DNA of 28,018 bases. It comes from a virus. Below the pieces are notes generated by a model. It did not search any database, was not told the origin of the DNA, and worked only from the letters and a program-made list of their open reading frames with translations. Both the position numbers and the translations under genes were made by a program. The DNA lies in the IMG/VR virus record IMGVR_UViG_3300030380_002902, positions 13,468-41,485 of that record. One strand, written 5' to 3'. Positions 1 through 7,429 of the stretch are shown here, one piece after another (position 1 is the first letter of the stretch; each line of letters begins with the position of its first letter).

Positions 1-559
1 GCGGGTCAGGCCCAGAGGCTCTACCACCAAACACCTTTAGTCTAGCTCCAGCGGCACGAATGCCGGATAAGTCCCACTTAGGAATCTCTCCAGCATATAA
101 ACGAGCAATAAGTTTACGTAGACCCTTTGCCCATCCAATCTTACTGTCCTCGACCTTAACAACCTCATCTGTGTCGTGAATGTCTGCGGGTATTTCGGGT
201 AGTTTCTCAACGAACTCACGCTCTACAGAATAACCGACTCCCGTGCCACACATAAGAACATAGAGTGTCTCATCGAAAGCCTTTGGGTCATCTACAGCAA
301 GATACGAACAGTTGTAACCAGCTATGTTATCTCTGTCTAACGCAGGGCCAGCGGTCATTATTGCCCTCATTGATGGGACTACACCAAGTTCTTTTATGTA
401 TTTAGATGCTTCCTTTAGTTCGCTTTCTGCTATTGGAAACTTTTCTGAAAAGTAGTTGATGTACCTATCTACACTCTCTTCCCAAGTCTCTCGTCTACCC
501 TCTGATTCAATAAACCGTGCGTACTTTGATATAGCTATGTATTGTTGATATGAGTCCAT
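1..559 (-). CDS. nrdJ: Class II (B12-dependent) ribonucleotide reductase, N-terminal part, truncated by window edge
   Basis: The first 186 codons are visible and the frame stays open to base 1, so the gene is cut by the window edge. By family, this enzyme reduces ribonucleotides to deoxyribonucleotides with adenosylcobalamin as radical source, supplying precursors for phage DNA. Seen in the sequence: VPSMRAIMTAGPAL, then NCSYLAVDD with the N-terminal active-site cysteine, LMCGTGVGYSVER, and FGGRASGPDP at the visible end, which matches the GGRASGPxPL-type motif of monomeric class II enzymes. The ATG at 559 lies directly after the stop of the MazG-like gene (TAA at 560-562), with no gap, so translation is probably coupled. 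Marine podoviruses often carry this type, and it would make the phage depend on host or environmental cobalamin. The monomeric assignment rests on the N-terminus only. Confidence 0.9.
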   Translation of the reverse strand, partial: MDSYQQYIAISKYARFIESEGRRETWEESVDRYINYFSEKFPIAESELKEASKYIKELGVVPSMRAIMTAGPALDRDNIAGYNCSYLAVDDPKAFDETLYVLMCGTGVGYSVEREFVEKLPEIPADIHDTDEVVKVEDSKIGWAKGLRKLIARLYAGEIPKWDLSGIRAAGARLKVFGGRASGPDP

Positions 560-877
560 TTATCGTTCATCCCCACTACCCTTGAGGGCATCTCTATTTT
601 TTCGGTCAGCTAGTTTGGTAAGATTTAATTGAGCCACTTCACTCAGGTTAAAACCAAGGTGAGTAGATAGCTCCGCAATGAACCAGAGAACATCCCCTAG
701 TTCTTTCTTCAGTCCCTGTTCATCGAGGCCACCATCGCCCCGATAATACTTAGCAATCTTGTCGGCTACTTCACCTGTCTCAGCGCAAAGGCCAGTGACG
801 CAGTACGCCATCCCCATCTCTGGTGGGTAAACCGCTGTGCTATGTGCTTCCTTCTGGTAACTATCGAACTCAGACAT
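560..877 (-). CDS. MazG-like nucleotide pyrophosphohydrolase
   Basis: A 105-residue all-alpha NTP pyrophosphohydrolase of the MazG/dUTPase-like superfamily. The two metal-binding motifs are visible: GLCAETGEVADKIAK (ExxxE-like, about residues 29-43) and ELGDVLWFIAE (ExxD, about residues 60-70). The family hydrolyses (d)NTPs to monophosphates. Phage copies are proposed to adjust nucleotide pools or alarmone levels, but the substrate cannot be read from sequence. The start has an AGAGG Shine-Dalgarno sequence about 6 nt upstream of ATG. The 3' end abuts the nrdJ start and the 5' end overlaps the upstream small gene by 8 nt, so it belongs to a nucleotide-metabolism cassette. The length is normal for a single-domain member. 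Confidence 0.88.
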   Translation of the reverse strand: MSEFDSYQKEAHSTAVYPPEMGMAYCVTGLCAETGEVADKIAKYYRGDGGLDEQGLKKELGDVLWFIAELSTHLGFNLSEVAQLNLTKLADRKNRDALKGSGDER

Positions 878-1130
878 TCTTCACCTCTATTAATTTGTTT
901 AAGTACCACTGGGCTTTTTTGAGGTCTTGAACCCCGTTTTTGTATTTGTATCGCCACAAGTATTTGAGGATGTTTCCTTGGAGATAGGCTTCAAAGCCAT
1001 CGCCTGTTGCCGCCTTGATTGCCTCAATGCATTCGATACTGCTTTGGTTGTAGTGTTTGGGCCTGTTGACCACATCCTGTGCTTCCCTTTCTGCATCTAT
1101 TTCACGCATAATCCGTCCGTAATCAGTCAT
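870..1130 (-). CDS. DUF3310-type small phage protein
   Basis: An 86-residue protein with the features of the DUF3310 family: VNRPKHYN near residue 21, then SIECIEAIKAATGDGFEAYL and NILKYLWRYKYKNGVQDLKK, with a conserved Trp in the C-terminal helix (AQWYLNKL). The molecular function of this family is not established, although it is common in phage replication regions. It overlaps the MazG-like gene by 8 nt and the exonuclease gene by 8 nt, so it is embedded in the replication operon. GGAG lies about 7 nt before the ATG, inside the end of the exonuclease gene. Confidence 0.8.
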   Translation of the reverse strand: MTDYGRIMREIDAEREAQDVVNRPKHYNQSSIECIEAIKAATGDGFEAYLQGNILKYLWRYKYKNGVQDLKKAQWYLNKLIEVKNV

Positions 1131-1839
1131 TGGGTGGACTCCATAATGTGTTCTTGGTTTTGTTGGTCAGGATGTGTGCAAGCCTTGCTGTTTTGACTGC
1201 ATCTTTTTTGGTCAGACCCGCTTTCTCATATGCGGTGAGAACCTTTTGCCAATAGGTCTTGCCGTCATCAGCATCCAGAATCTTCTCAGCAGTCTTTGGG
1301 CCAACACCTGAGATACCTTTGTAGTTATCGGCAGTATCACCAGTGAGAACTTGCGTCCAAAAGGCACGGTCAGCTTCTTCTTGTGTGATTGTTACAACAC
1401 CGTCATCAGTAAGGTGTCTTCCAGCAATCTGCTTGAGGTCTTTGTCGATAGACCACACGATGTACTTCTCAGGGTTCTTAGTAAGCAAGATTCCTAGCAA
1501 GTCATCTGCTTCTACAGGGTCACCAATCATGGCCTTGTAGTTGTCAAAGAGATGCTCACGCACTGCCGACAATGTAACTGGCTTACGCTTACCTACTCTG
1601 TTGGCTTTGTACTCAGGGTCTAGCTCTTTGCGGAAGTTGTTCCGACTAGAGAGCATCACGATACACCTAGAGCAATCTGCTTTTTCCATGAGCCTTGTAA
1701 TCGTCTGGTCTGCATGGGCGTTGGTTTCTGACGCATAACCATGGACTGTCCACAGGTCATCATCCCAAGCAACAGTTACTTCTGTAGCCGCCGCAGACTG
1801 ATATGCAATGATATCACCGTCTATAAGTAATATTGTCAT
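1123..1839 (-). CDS. 5'-3' exonuclease, T7 gp6-like (FEN/PIN nuclease fold)
   Basis: A 238-residue 5'-nuclease. Visible acidic metal-ligand motifs are LLIDGDIIAY at the N-terminus, EADDLLG around residue 109, SIDKDLKQI around residue 130, and LTGDTADNYKGI, followed by the helix-three-turn-helix GISGVGPKTAEKIL that grips DNA. In T7, gp6 removes RNA primers, degrades host DNA and makes the 3' overhangs used in recombination and concatemer formation. Here it lies downstream of the polymerase as in T7. GAGG sits about 8 nt before the ATG. It is shorter than T7 gp6, but all the key acidic positions appear present. Confidence 0.9.
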   Translation of the reverse strand: MTILLIDGDIIAYQSAAATEVTVAWDDDLWTVHGYASETNAHADQTITRLMEKADCSRCIVMLSSRNNFRKELDPEYKANRVGKRKPVTLSAVREHLFDNYKAMIGDPVEADDLLGILLTKNPEKYIVWSIDKDLKQIAGRHLTDDGVVTITQEEADRAFWTQVLTGDTADNYKGISGVGPKTAEKILDADDGKTYWQKVLTAYEKAGLTKKDAVKTARLAHILTNKTKNTLWSPPND

Positions 1840-1848
1840 GTGTGTACC

Positions 1849-2295
1849 TCATACCAAAGTGGATATGTTCTTATAAAGTTTTAGCGTATCTGTAGAGAAC
1901 AGCTTGGATAGATTTACAAGAAACATACGGGAAGCATGGTTATCACCGCCGCTCACGCTCTTGTGGTAATCCAACCCGTGAACAATCTTCTTTAGGTTTT
2001 CTACAGAGAATACCAACGTACAGTAAACATCATCTTTGATAGCAAGGTTATGAAACCAGAAGTCAGCTTCTGTAGCGTTGACCCCACTAGGTTTACCATA
2101 ACTCTCATATTCGATGGCTATGTTACCAGTACGTGACCACATATCACGCTCTGTCTTAACTTCTATCTTTTTGTTCTGGAGCATATCTATGATGCGGTCT
2201 TCGTGTAGGTGACCGTAAGCTAAGTCAATATCAAACTTCTTACGGTTTTCTTTAGTGGGTTTCAGCCCAGTTTCTTCCAAGTTTGTATTCGCCAT
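1849..2295 (-). CDS. Probable PD-(D/E)XK-fold nuclease-like protein
   Basis: The product is about 148 residues from the ATG at 2295. A GTG/ATG pair at 2370/2367 would add 25 residues inside the polymerase gene. Neither start has a strong ribosome site, so the start is uncertain. The region FDIDLAYGHLHEDRIIDML followed by KIEVKTERDMW and TGNIAIEYESYGKPSGV looks like the E...(E)xK core of restriction-endonuclease-like folds: acidic residue on the first helix, then E-V-K on a beta strand. Proteins of this look occur beside the polymerase in T7-like and marine podoviruses, but I infer the nuclease role from motif shape only. It overlaps the 3' end of the DNA polymerase gene and ends 9 bp before the exonuclease start. 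Confidence 0.65.
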   Translation of the reverse strand: MANTNLEETGLKPTKENRKKFDIDLAYGHLHEDRIIDMLQNKKIEVKTERDMWSRTGNIAIEYESYGKPSGVNATEADFWFHNLAIKDDVYCTLVFSVENLKKIVHGLDYHKSVSGGDNHASRMFLVNLSKLFSTDTLKLYKNISTLV

Positions 2296-4027
2296 CGAGA
2301 GGGATTCTGAAGTCGTAGTAGTTTCCCGCTCGTTTGATTGCTTCAATACAGAGTCTTCCAATGTCATCACCTATTTCTTCTCTGACAATTACTTGAACTT
2401 CGTCATGGACAAAGGCGGCTTGCCAGTAATCTTTTTGTTGTTTGTAGCCATGCTCTTTGAGTAGCTTGTGAAACTCGACAACCCATCGTTTACAGATGAT
2501 TGCCCCACAGCCCTGAAGCAGTGTGTTCAGCGCGGCGTGTTCACTACGAACAGGCATCTTTCTTTTATCAAGTCCAATTAGGTAACCACGGAGTGCGCTC
2601 TGTCTGACCGCTTTGCGTAGTTTATCAAGGGCAGGGGTTTTCTTTAGAAACTCTCGTTTGAGTCTTGCACCCTCCTTTTTGCCCTTTCCGACAATACTGC
2701 CAACCTTTTCATCACCGGCCCCGTAAAGGAAACCATATATGAATGTCTTAGCCATATCGCGGCTGGGTAGTCCCGCCGCATTTTGATTTGCCGTGTGGAT
2801 ATCTCCGTTAAGAAGAATATCACCATACTCACCGTCATCATATATAGCCATGAAATGAGCCAAACAGCGCAACTCAAGGCCGCTAACATCGCAACCCATG
2901 ACCATGTAATTGGTAGGAGCATGAAAAAGACTCCTACATTCACTCCCGAAAGGAGCGGAGACACTAGGAATTTGACCCGTATTTGGATTAGAGTGAGTGC
3001 AACGCGAAGTGACTGCGCCCATGTGGTTAACACGCCCATGTATTACTCCATTTTTTGATAGTTTTAACCAAGCGTTTGCACCTTCCGCTAGTTGACCAAG
3101 ACGCTTCTGAAGCATGAGGGATTCGTTTAGAAGTTTAGCCTCTGGGTAATCCAGACCGCTCAGTACCTTCTCATCCACTCGCGCCAAGCCTGTCTCAGTA
3201 AATAGGGTTGGTTGCCAGTTGTATTTTTCTATAAGCATTCTTGCGATATGCTCACGACTATTAGGATTAAAGGGTATCTCCTTTGTCTTAATAAAAGGCA
3301 CACCCTTCTCGTACCCTCGTGTCTTGTTATTGACCTTTGGTATGAACTCAGTCTCTTCAATCCACGGGGGTTGGCTGTTCATAAGCTCACGCTCAATCTC
3401 CAACCGTCTTTCGTTAAGAACAACAAACAACTTCTCTGCCGCCCGTTCATCAAACGGAAAGCCATCGTGTTCCTGTTGCACCAATATTTTGTGGATGCTG
3501 TGTTCTAAGTCGATAGCATCCTGTGAGTAGTCCATAGCCTCAATCTTGAGGTACAGCTTCAAGTTCACAACAACGTCTTGCTGGCAATATTTCAGCATAT
3601 CATCACTGAACTCTGCCCAATCGGTTGTTTCTCCAAACTCCCCCTTGTACTCACCAATGCGGTAGCCCCATGCCTTTAGACTATGAGAGCCAATTTGCTT
3701 TGGTGGTAGTTTGCCACTACGAAATAGCTTGTAATCTCTGTCTCTTCTATCAGGCCAGATGAGGCGGGTGAGGACTAGAGTGTCCACCCAGTTAACCGTG
3801 GTTAACTCAACGTCTGGGTATAACTTCTGTAGGACAGGGATATCAAAGGCTATAATATTGTGGCCTATGAGAGTGTCTGCACTTGCGAGGAACTTAACGC
3901 CCTCTCGACAGTCGTTACCAACGAAGACATATTCTTTGTCATCATCAATGTTACGAGCGACAATGCAGTGAACTTTAGAGACTGTATCCAATAAACCATC
4001 GGTTTCAATATCGAATACTAATCTCAT
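2252..4027 (-). CDS. DNA polymerase, family A with 3'-5' exonuclease domain (T7 gp5-like)
   Basis: A 591-residue replicative polymerase. The N-terminal proofreading domain shows Exo I FDIETDG (D6, E8), Exo II IGHNIIAFDIP (N57, D62) and Exo III YCQQD (D151). The polymerase domain shows motif A GCDVSGLELR (D380), motif B RDMAKTFIYGFLYG (K427, Y431) and motif C FVHDEV (H541, D542). It is about 110 residues shorter than T7 gp5, so the thioredoxin-binding insertion may be reduced or absent. The ATG overlaps the stop of the upstream gene (TAATG), with AGAGGA about 7 nt before. A full copy of the 16 bp palindrome lies inside the exonuclease domain and encodes L-T-T-V-N at residues 75-79, where it replaces ordinary sequence before the conserved DTLVLTRL segment. 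Confidence 0.97.
   Translation of the reverse strand: MRLVFDIETDGLLDTVSKVHCIVARNIDDDKEYVFVGNDCREGVKFLASADTLIGHNIIAFDIPVLQKLYPDVELTTVNWVDTLVLTRLIWPDRRDRDYKLFRSGKLPPKQIGSHSLKAWGYRIGEYKGEFGETTDWAEFSDDMLKYCQQDVVVNLKLYLKIEAMDYSQDAIDLEHSIHKILVQQEHDGFPFDERAAEKLFVVLNERRLEIERELMNSQPPWIEETEFIPKVNNKTRGYEKGVPFIKTKEIPFNPNSREHIARMLIEKYNWQPTLFTETGLARVDEKVLSGLDYPEAKLLNESLMLQKRLGQLAEGANAWLKLSKNGVIHGRVNHMGAVTSRCTHSNPNTGQIPSVSAPFGSECRSLFHAPTNYMVMGCDVSGLELRCLAHFMAIYDDGEYGDILLNGDIHTANQNAAGLPSRDMAKTFIYGFLYGAGDEKVGSIVGKGKKEGARLKREFLKKTPALDKLRKAVRQSALRGYLIGLDKRKMPVRSEHAALNTLLQGCGAIICKRWVVEFHKLLKEHGYKQQKDYWQAAFVHDEVQVIVREEIGDDIGRLCIEAIKRAGNYYDFRIPLDGEYKLGRNWAETH
3791..3806. promoter_or_regulatory. Palindromic operator-like site inside the DNA polymerase gene
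   Basis: An exact copy of GTTAACCGTGGTTAAC (7 bp inverted repeats around a 2 bp centre). It falls within the exonuclease domain and reads as codons for LTTVN. It is one of ten copies of TTAACC-NN-GGTTAA in the window. Being inside an essential gene and far from any promoter, it is a candidate stoperator-type site. Confidence 0.6.
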
Positions 4028-4299
4028 TAAGCATCCTCTTGTACTTCATCTATATCCGCCGCTGGCAGTAAGCAGAACAGGTCTTTACTCATGTCAGCCA
4101 TACCCTTTGCAATGGCTTGTATTTCTCTCATATCTTCGGGGTGGTCTGTAAGGTAGACATCTTTGATGTCATCGAACAAATCATCATAGGTGACGGTGGT
4201 TGTTATACCTTCGTCATCGCCTGACATCATCAAGGTTACTTCCACACCCTCGCGTGTCAGTTCTGTATGAACATCCAAATCCATTCTCATTTTAGCCAC
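4027..4299 (-). CDS. Hypothetical acidic protein between primase-helicase and DNA polymerase
   Basis: A 90-residue protein of unknown function. The first codon is GTG at 4299, preceded by GGAGAG with 5 nt spacing. The primase-helicase stop TAG overlaps it (TAGTG), and its own stop overlaps the DNA polymerase ATG (TAATG), so it sits in a tightly coupled replication operon. It is rich in Asp and Glu (for example YDDLFDDIKD and the C-terminal DIDEVQEDA) and has no transmembrane segment or recognisable domain. The position suggests a replisome accessory role, as for T7 gp4.x proteins, but no motif supports a specific job. Confidence 0.75.
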   Translation of the reverse strand: MAKMRMDLDVHTELTREGVEVTLMMSGDDEGITTTVTYDDLFDDIKDVYLTDHPEDMREIQAIAKGMADMSKDLFCLLPAADIDEVQEDA

Positions 4300-5924
4300 T
4301 AGAACTCTCCTTTTTCTACAGGGAAGGGGTTAGTTTCATCTTCAGCGTCTGGTATCGCCAACTCAGTCATTCGGCCTGTGTACTTGTCGTACTCAAGGCT
4401 ACAAGCAATACCTGTCTCCCCCGTCCATCTGTTTTTCAACACACGAACTTGAGTTACGTTTGCCATTTCTGGGTCTTGCTGGTCACGCTCACAGCCCAAC
4501 ACGATATCGGATAGTTGCCCGATACCCGCACTGCCTCTGAGTTGTGACAAGTTTGTTTGTGCGCCATTCTCGTGTCCCTTACCTTCGGGACGCTTCAAGT
4601 GACTTACGAGAACCAGACCAATCTTAACTTCCTCAACGAGAGCGCGGAGCTTCGTCATGGTGTTATCAATCATCCGCCGTTCATCACCATTCTCCATGCC
4701 ACTAACAACTATGCTAATGTGGTCAAGAACAATGAAGCCACAGCCACACCCGTTGGCTAGGTAGCGTATCTTGTCCATGAGGTTTTCACTTTCGGTTGAA
4801 CCCCAGTGGTCATAAAGATACACACGGCCTGTACCAAGGGTAGAGTCAAACGCTTCCTTCAGCTCCTCTTCCTTTGCGGTAGAGTTGCCAAGGTGCAAGG
4901 GTTTGTTCATAGCTATAGACATGAGGCCCAAGGAAGTACGTTTTACCGACTCCTCTAATGCTATGTAACCTATAGTCTCACCTTGTTGCAGAAGGAAGTG
5001 AGCAAACTCTCTACAGAGTTGGCTTTTCCCTATGCCGCTACCAGCGGTCACAGTTACGATTTCACCCTTGCGTATTCCAAGGGTTTTTTCGTTGAGTCCG
5101 TGGTAGGGATACTCATAGGACTGAGTGTTATCTTCTTTGGTAACAACATCCCACAGAGAATCCCCATTGATAATACCGTCAGGACGATAATCCTTGGCAT
5201 CGAACATGGCGTTGGTGATGTCCTTGGTCTTACCAGCTACCAACATCTCATTGGCATCCTTCAAGGGCAGATGTGCAATTTTGCACTTGCCTGACGGGAA
5301 CAAAGTGGCACAGTCCTTTGCGGCCTTTCGACCAGCCTCGTCTGAGTCAAACATCAGAACAACGCTGTCAAACTTGTTAAGCCACTCAAGTGATTTCTGT
5401 AGGGCTTTCTTTGCCCCCTGTGAGCCGTTAGGGACGGAACACACAGGCCATGATGTACCTAAGACCTGACTGACCGAAAGGGCATCAATCTCTCCTTCGG
5501 TAACAACTACCCGCTTACCACCATCACGCCATAACCACTGTCCGTAAAGGCCAATGTCATTGGTGTCACCGATAAACAAGAAGTCTTTATTTGGAAACCG
5601 CAACTTCTGGGCAACTAAATCACCATCACGGTTTTTGTAGTTAGCTATCTGAACAGGCTTACCTTTGAACTTGCCTACCTGATAACCCCATTTCTTTACG
5701 GTTTCCGCATTAATGTTTCGCTTGGCTAGTGCTTTGTATGAGCCGCCTTTGACTAAATCATGGTTCACTTTACTCTGTCTCCGCTCTGCCTGATTACTGT
5801 CTCCGTAGTGACCACACACAAAGCACCAACCATGCCCATCATCATAGACTGCAAAGCCATCTGATGACGGACAAGCTGGGCAAGGTATGTGAGCTACGAA
5901 ATTGCTTCCGTTGCGTTCCACCAT
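4299..5924 (-). CDS. Primase-helicase, T7 gp4-like
   Basis: A 541-residue bifunctional enzyme that unwinds DNA and makes primers at the phage fork. Domains in order: zinc-binding CPAC...CFVC (Cys15, 18, 34, 37); TOPRIM primase core with VTEGEIDAL (E143) and MFDSDEAG (D193, D195); RecA-like hexameric helicase with Walker A GSGIGKS (residues 295-301), Walker B-like FIVLDHISIV, then LVSHLKRPEGKGHENG and LSQLRGSAGIGQLSD with the sensor and arginine-finger region. The length is close to T7 gp4A (566). The ATG at 5924 lies 31 nt inside the end of the amidase gene, with GAGGGA immediately upstream. The zinc motif starts at residue 15 as in T7, which supports this start. Confidence 0.96.
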   Translation of the reverse strand: MVERNGSNFVAHIPCPACPSSDGFAVYDDGHGWCFVCGHYGDSNQAERRQSKVNHDLVKGGSYKALAKRNINAETVKKWGYQVGKFKGKPVQIANYKNRDGDLVAQKLRFPNKDFLFIGDTNDIGLYGQWLWRDGGKRVVVTEGEIDALSVSQVLGTSWPVCSVPNGSQGAKKALQKSLEWLNKFDSVVLMFDSDEAGRKAAKDCATLFPSGKCKIAHLPLKDANEMLVAGKTKDITNAMFDAKDYRPDGIINGDSLWDVVTKEDNTQSYEYPYHGLNEKTLGIRKGEIVTVTAGSGIGKSQLCREFAHFLLQQGETIGYIALEESVKRTSLGLMSIAMNKPLHLGNSTAKEEELKEAFDSTLGTGRVYLYDHWGSTESENLMDKIRYLANGCGCGFIVLDHISIVVSGMENGDERRMIDNTMTKLRALVEEVKIGLVLVSHLKRPEGKGHENGAQTNLSQLRGSAGIGQLSDIVLGCERDQQDPEMANVTQVRVLKNRWTGETGIACSLEYDKYTGRMTELAIPDAEDETNPFPVEKGEF

Positions 5925-6322
5925 TCCCTCACATCAAAAGAGGGACATGCCTTAGAGGAAAACTCGTTGTGACCTACGACTTCCGCATCTGAGTACGGAA
6001 GTTTCATTTGCCGAACTAGCTTTTCCAGCGCATCCCATTGTTCACTTGTAAAGTTTGATTCAGGATTACCTTCTTCATCTATGCCGCCGACCATGCAGAT
6101 GCCGATACTCTTGTCGTTGTAACCACGACAGTGTGCGCCAACCTCTGATATTTCACGGCCTTCTTCGACTGTGCCATCACGACAAACAACCCAGTGATAA
6201 CCAATCTTTCGCCAACCTTTTTGACGATGCCACTTATCAATATCCTTTGCAGTAATATCCATAGATGGCTTCGTGGCGGCACAGTGAATCATAATGTAAT
6301 CTGTTTGTTGTCTTTCACTCAT
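5894..6322 (-). CDS. N-acetylmuramoyl-L-alanine amidase (T7 gp3.5-like lysozyme)
   Basis: A 142-residue amidase of the amidase_2/PGRP fold that cuts the amide bond between muramic acid and the peptide stem. In T7 the same protein also inhibits the phage RNA polymerase. Zinc-ligand residues are visible: MIHCAAT near residue 13, VGHNEFSSKACPSFDV near the C-terminus with His and Cys ligands, and the Lys two residues before the Cys as in T7. The frame is open further upstream, but the ATG at 6322 is chosen because AAAGGA lies about 9 nt before it and the product then matches the T7 length (151). It overlaps endonuclease I by 8 nt and primase-helicase by 31 nt. Confidence 0.93.
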   Translation of the reverse strand: MSERQQTDYIMIHCAATKPSMDITAKDIDKWHRQKGWRKIGYHWVVCRDGTVEEGREISEVGAHCRGYNDKSIGICMVGGIDEEGNPESNFTSEQWDALEKLVRQMKLPYSDAEVVGHNEFSSKACPSFDVREWWNATEAIS

Positions 6323-6716
6323 GTAACCATTCCTTTGGGACTGTACCCTCTGCATACAGAAAGCCGAACTTCTCACACCACTCGATGCAAGTAAGTTTGC
6401 TTCCTTGAACACGACCACGGGCATTCTGAAAGACAAAGCGAACCTCAATATCAGGGCTTTGTGCTTTCAGTAGCTTATGCTTGCGTTGGTCAGCAGACTT
6501 GAAATATCCCTTTGCTTCGACATAAACCCCAGAAGGCAGTCGAAAGTCGGGTAGGTAGTTACGCTCGACAATGTAGGGTAATCTGTAGGCTTCGTATTCG
6601 TAGTCTACACCCTGACTGTCTAAGTTCTTTGCAACAGATTCCTCAAACTTACTTCTAAAAGTCTTCTTCTTCGTCTTCGTTGTTACCGAAGAACTCTTCG
6701 TTGTCTTCTTGGGCAT
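6315..6716 (-). CDS. Endonuclease I, Holliday junction resolvase (T7 gp3-like)
   Basis: About 133 residues from the ATG at 6716. In T7 this enzyme resolves branched replication intermediates and breaks down host DNA. Visible catalytic pattern: SKFEESVAKNL (Glu on the first helix), NYLPDFRLPSG (Asp) and VYVEAKGYFKS (E-x-K), matching T7 residues E20, D55, E65 and K67. The N-terminal 20 residues are Lys/Thr/Ser rich. The gene starts 62 nt inside the SSB gene in another frame. There is no strong ribosome site at 6716, so an ATG four codons upstream is also possible. A start much further upstream would run through the AAT repeat and add a hydrophobic run unlike the family. Confidence 0.9.
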   Translation of the reverse strand: MPKKTTKSSSVTTKTKKKTFRSKFEESVAKNLDSQGVDYEYEAYRLPYIVERNYLPDFRLPSGVYVEAKGYFKSADQRKHKLLKAQSPDIEVRFVFQNARGRVQGSKLTCIEWCEKFGFLYAEGTVPKEWLHE

Positions 6717-7284
6717 TATCGCTACCATTATTATTATTATTGTTATTGTGCGTGTAGCCTTCTTCTTCTCCGAAGCCGAAGTCGTTGGACTCATATTCAA
6801 TGAGGTTGATTATCTGAACAGCCTTGAGGCGCAAAGATACACCAGCCCCAGAAGACGGGACGTAATACAGGTTTGGTTCAAAGGCTACTTTGACCTCAGA
6901 ACCGTTAGCCATATTCACAGGCTCAGTAATCGGAGTACCCTTGGCATCCACAACTGCAACCTTCATATCCATAGGCCCATTCTTAGTTTGGATTTTTGCC
7001 TTCTGCTTGAACTTAAACTCAAGCTGACCAGTTGGATTGCCAGTTTCATCTAAAACTTCACTGTAGGGTACGTTGGCTAACTTAATCTTTTTGGAAGGGT
7101 TTTCTGTCTTTGCTTTCTGGACTGACTCTTCGCCCAGCGCATCAACTTTTTTCTGAAGGTTGATTGCGTCTTCACCAGCCACACGGAACTTTACTGAGTA
7201 GTCACCGTCAGAGTTGAACTGTGTGTCAGGTGTAAAGATATGAGGCCAGTAGGCCAATCCTTTGTTAGTACGTAAGGTTGCCAT
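6655..7284 (-). CDS. Single-stranded DNA-binding protein, T7 gp2.5-like
   Basis: A 209-residue SSB. The OB-fold body runs to about residue 165 (for example GLAYWPHIFTPDTQF, YSVKFRV, GQLEFKFKQKAKI, GSEVKVAFEPN). The acidic C-terminal tail ends in EEEDF, the terminal Phe being the hallmark through which gp2.5 proteins contact polymerase and helicase. A seven-Asn run (about residues 180-186) encoded by a trinucleotide repeat links body and tail. AAGGAG lies about 11 nt upstream of the ATG. The gene follows a 46-codon ORF and a phage-type promoter, so it heads the replication module, which runs through endonuclease, amidase, primase-helicase and polymerase. Confidence 0.93.
   Translation of the reverse strand: MATLRTNKGLAYWPHIFTPDTQFNSDGDYSVKFRVAGEDAINLQKKVDALGEESVQKAKTENPSKKIKLANVPYSEVLDETGNPTGQLEFKFKQKAKIQTKNGPMDMKVAVVDAKGTPITEPVNMANGSEVKVAFEPNLYYVPSSGAGVSLRLKAVQIINLIEYESNDFGFGEEEGYTHNNNNNNNGSDNAQEDNEEFFGNNEDEEEDF
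6727..6750. repeat. AAT/ATT trinucleotide repeat in the SSB gene
   Basis: A near-perfect ATT run on the plus strand (one or two ATT to GTT changes) encoding the poly-Asn linker of the SSB. Such a run can change length by replication slippage, which would alter linker length without shifting frame. The endonuclease I start lies about 11 nt downstream of it. Confidence 0.8.
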
Positions 7285-7286
7285 AA

Positions 7287-7427
7287 TTATTCTGTCTCCT
7301 TATGGTTAACCATGGTTAAGTCAATACCCGCTTCGATAAGTCGGGCTGTTAAATCCACTGGGACTGCGAGGTCACGGCGAATTAAAATCTTGTAAAATAC
7401 AAGAAGAGCTTCGGTATGTTTTTCCAT
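7287..7427 (-). CDS. Small 46-residue protein between RNA polymerase and SSB genes
   Basis: A short ORF from ATG 7427 to TAA 7287-7289 that ends 2 bp before the SSB ATG. The product starts MEKHTEALLVFYKI and continues with RRDLAVPVDLTARLIEAG, amphipathic and basic/acidic mixed, with no known domain. Near its C-terminus, DLTMVNH is encoded by a copy of the palindrome. The predicted phage promoter would start transcription 3 nt before the ATG, so from that transcript it would be almost leaderless; readthrough from the RNA polymerase gene would give a normal leader. A small gene at the T7 gp2 position (host RNA polymerase inhibitor) is expected in this group, but there is no sequence support for that role. 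Confidence 0.5.
   Translation of the reverse strand: MEKHTEALLVFYKILIRRDLAVPVDLTARLIEAGIDLTMVNHKETE
7305..7320. promoter_or_regulatory. Palindromic operator-like site upstream of SSB
   Basis: GTTAACCATGGTTAAG: the TTAACC-NN-GGTTAA core is intact, with centre AT and one end base changed. It lies about 20 bp upstream of the SSB start and about 110 bp downstream of the phage-type promoter at 7430. A regulator bound here could block transcription into the replication genes. Confidence 0.5.
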
Positions 7428-7429
7428 AA

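Noticed and set aside
3775-3792. GGACACTCTAG, one mismatch from the phage promoter core, next to an operator in the DNA polymerase gene
   Set aside because: It is coding sequence for the conserved WVDTLV segment, lacks the TATA part and the AT-rich upstream bases, so chance is more likely.
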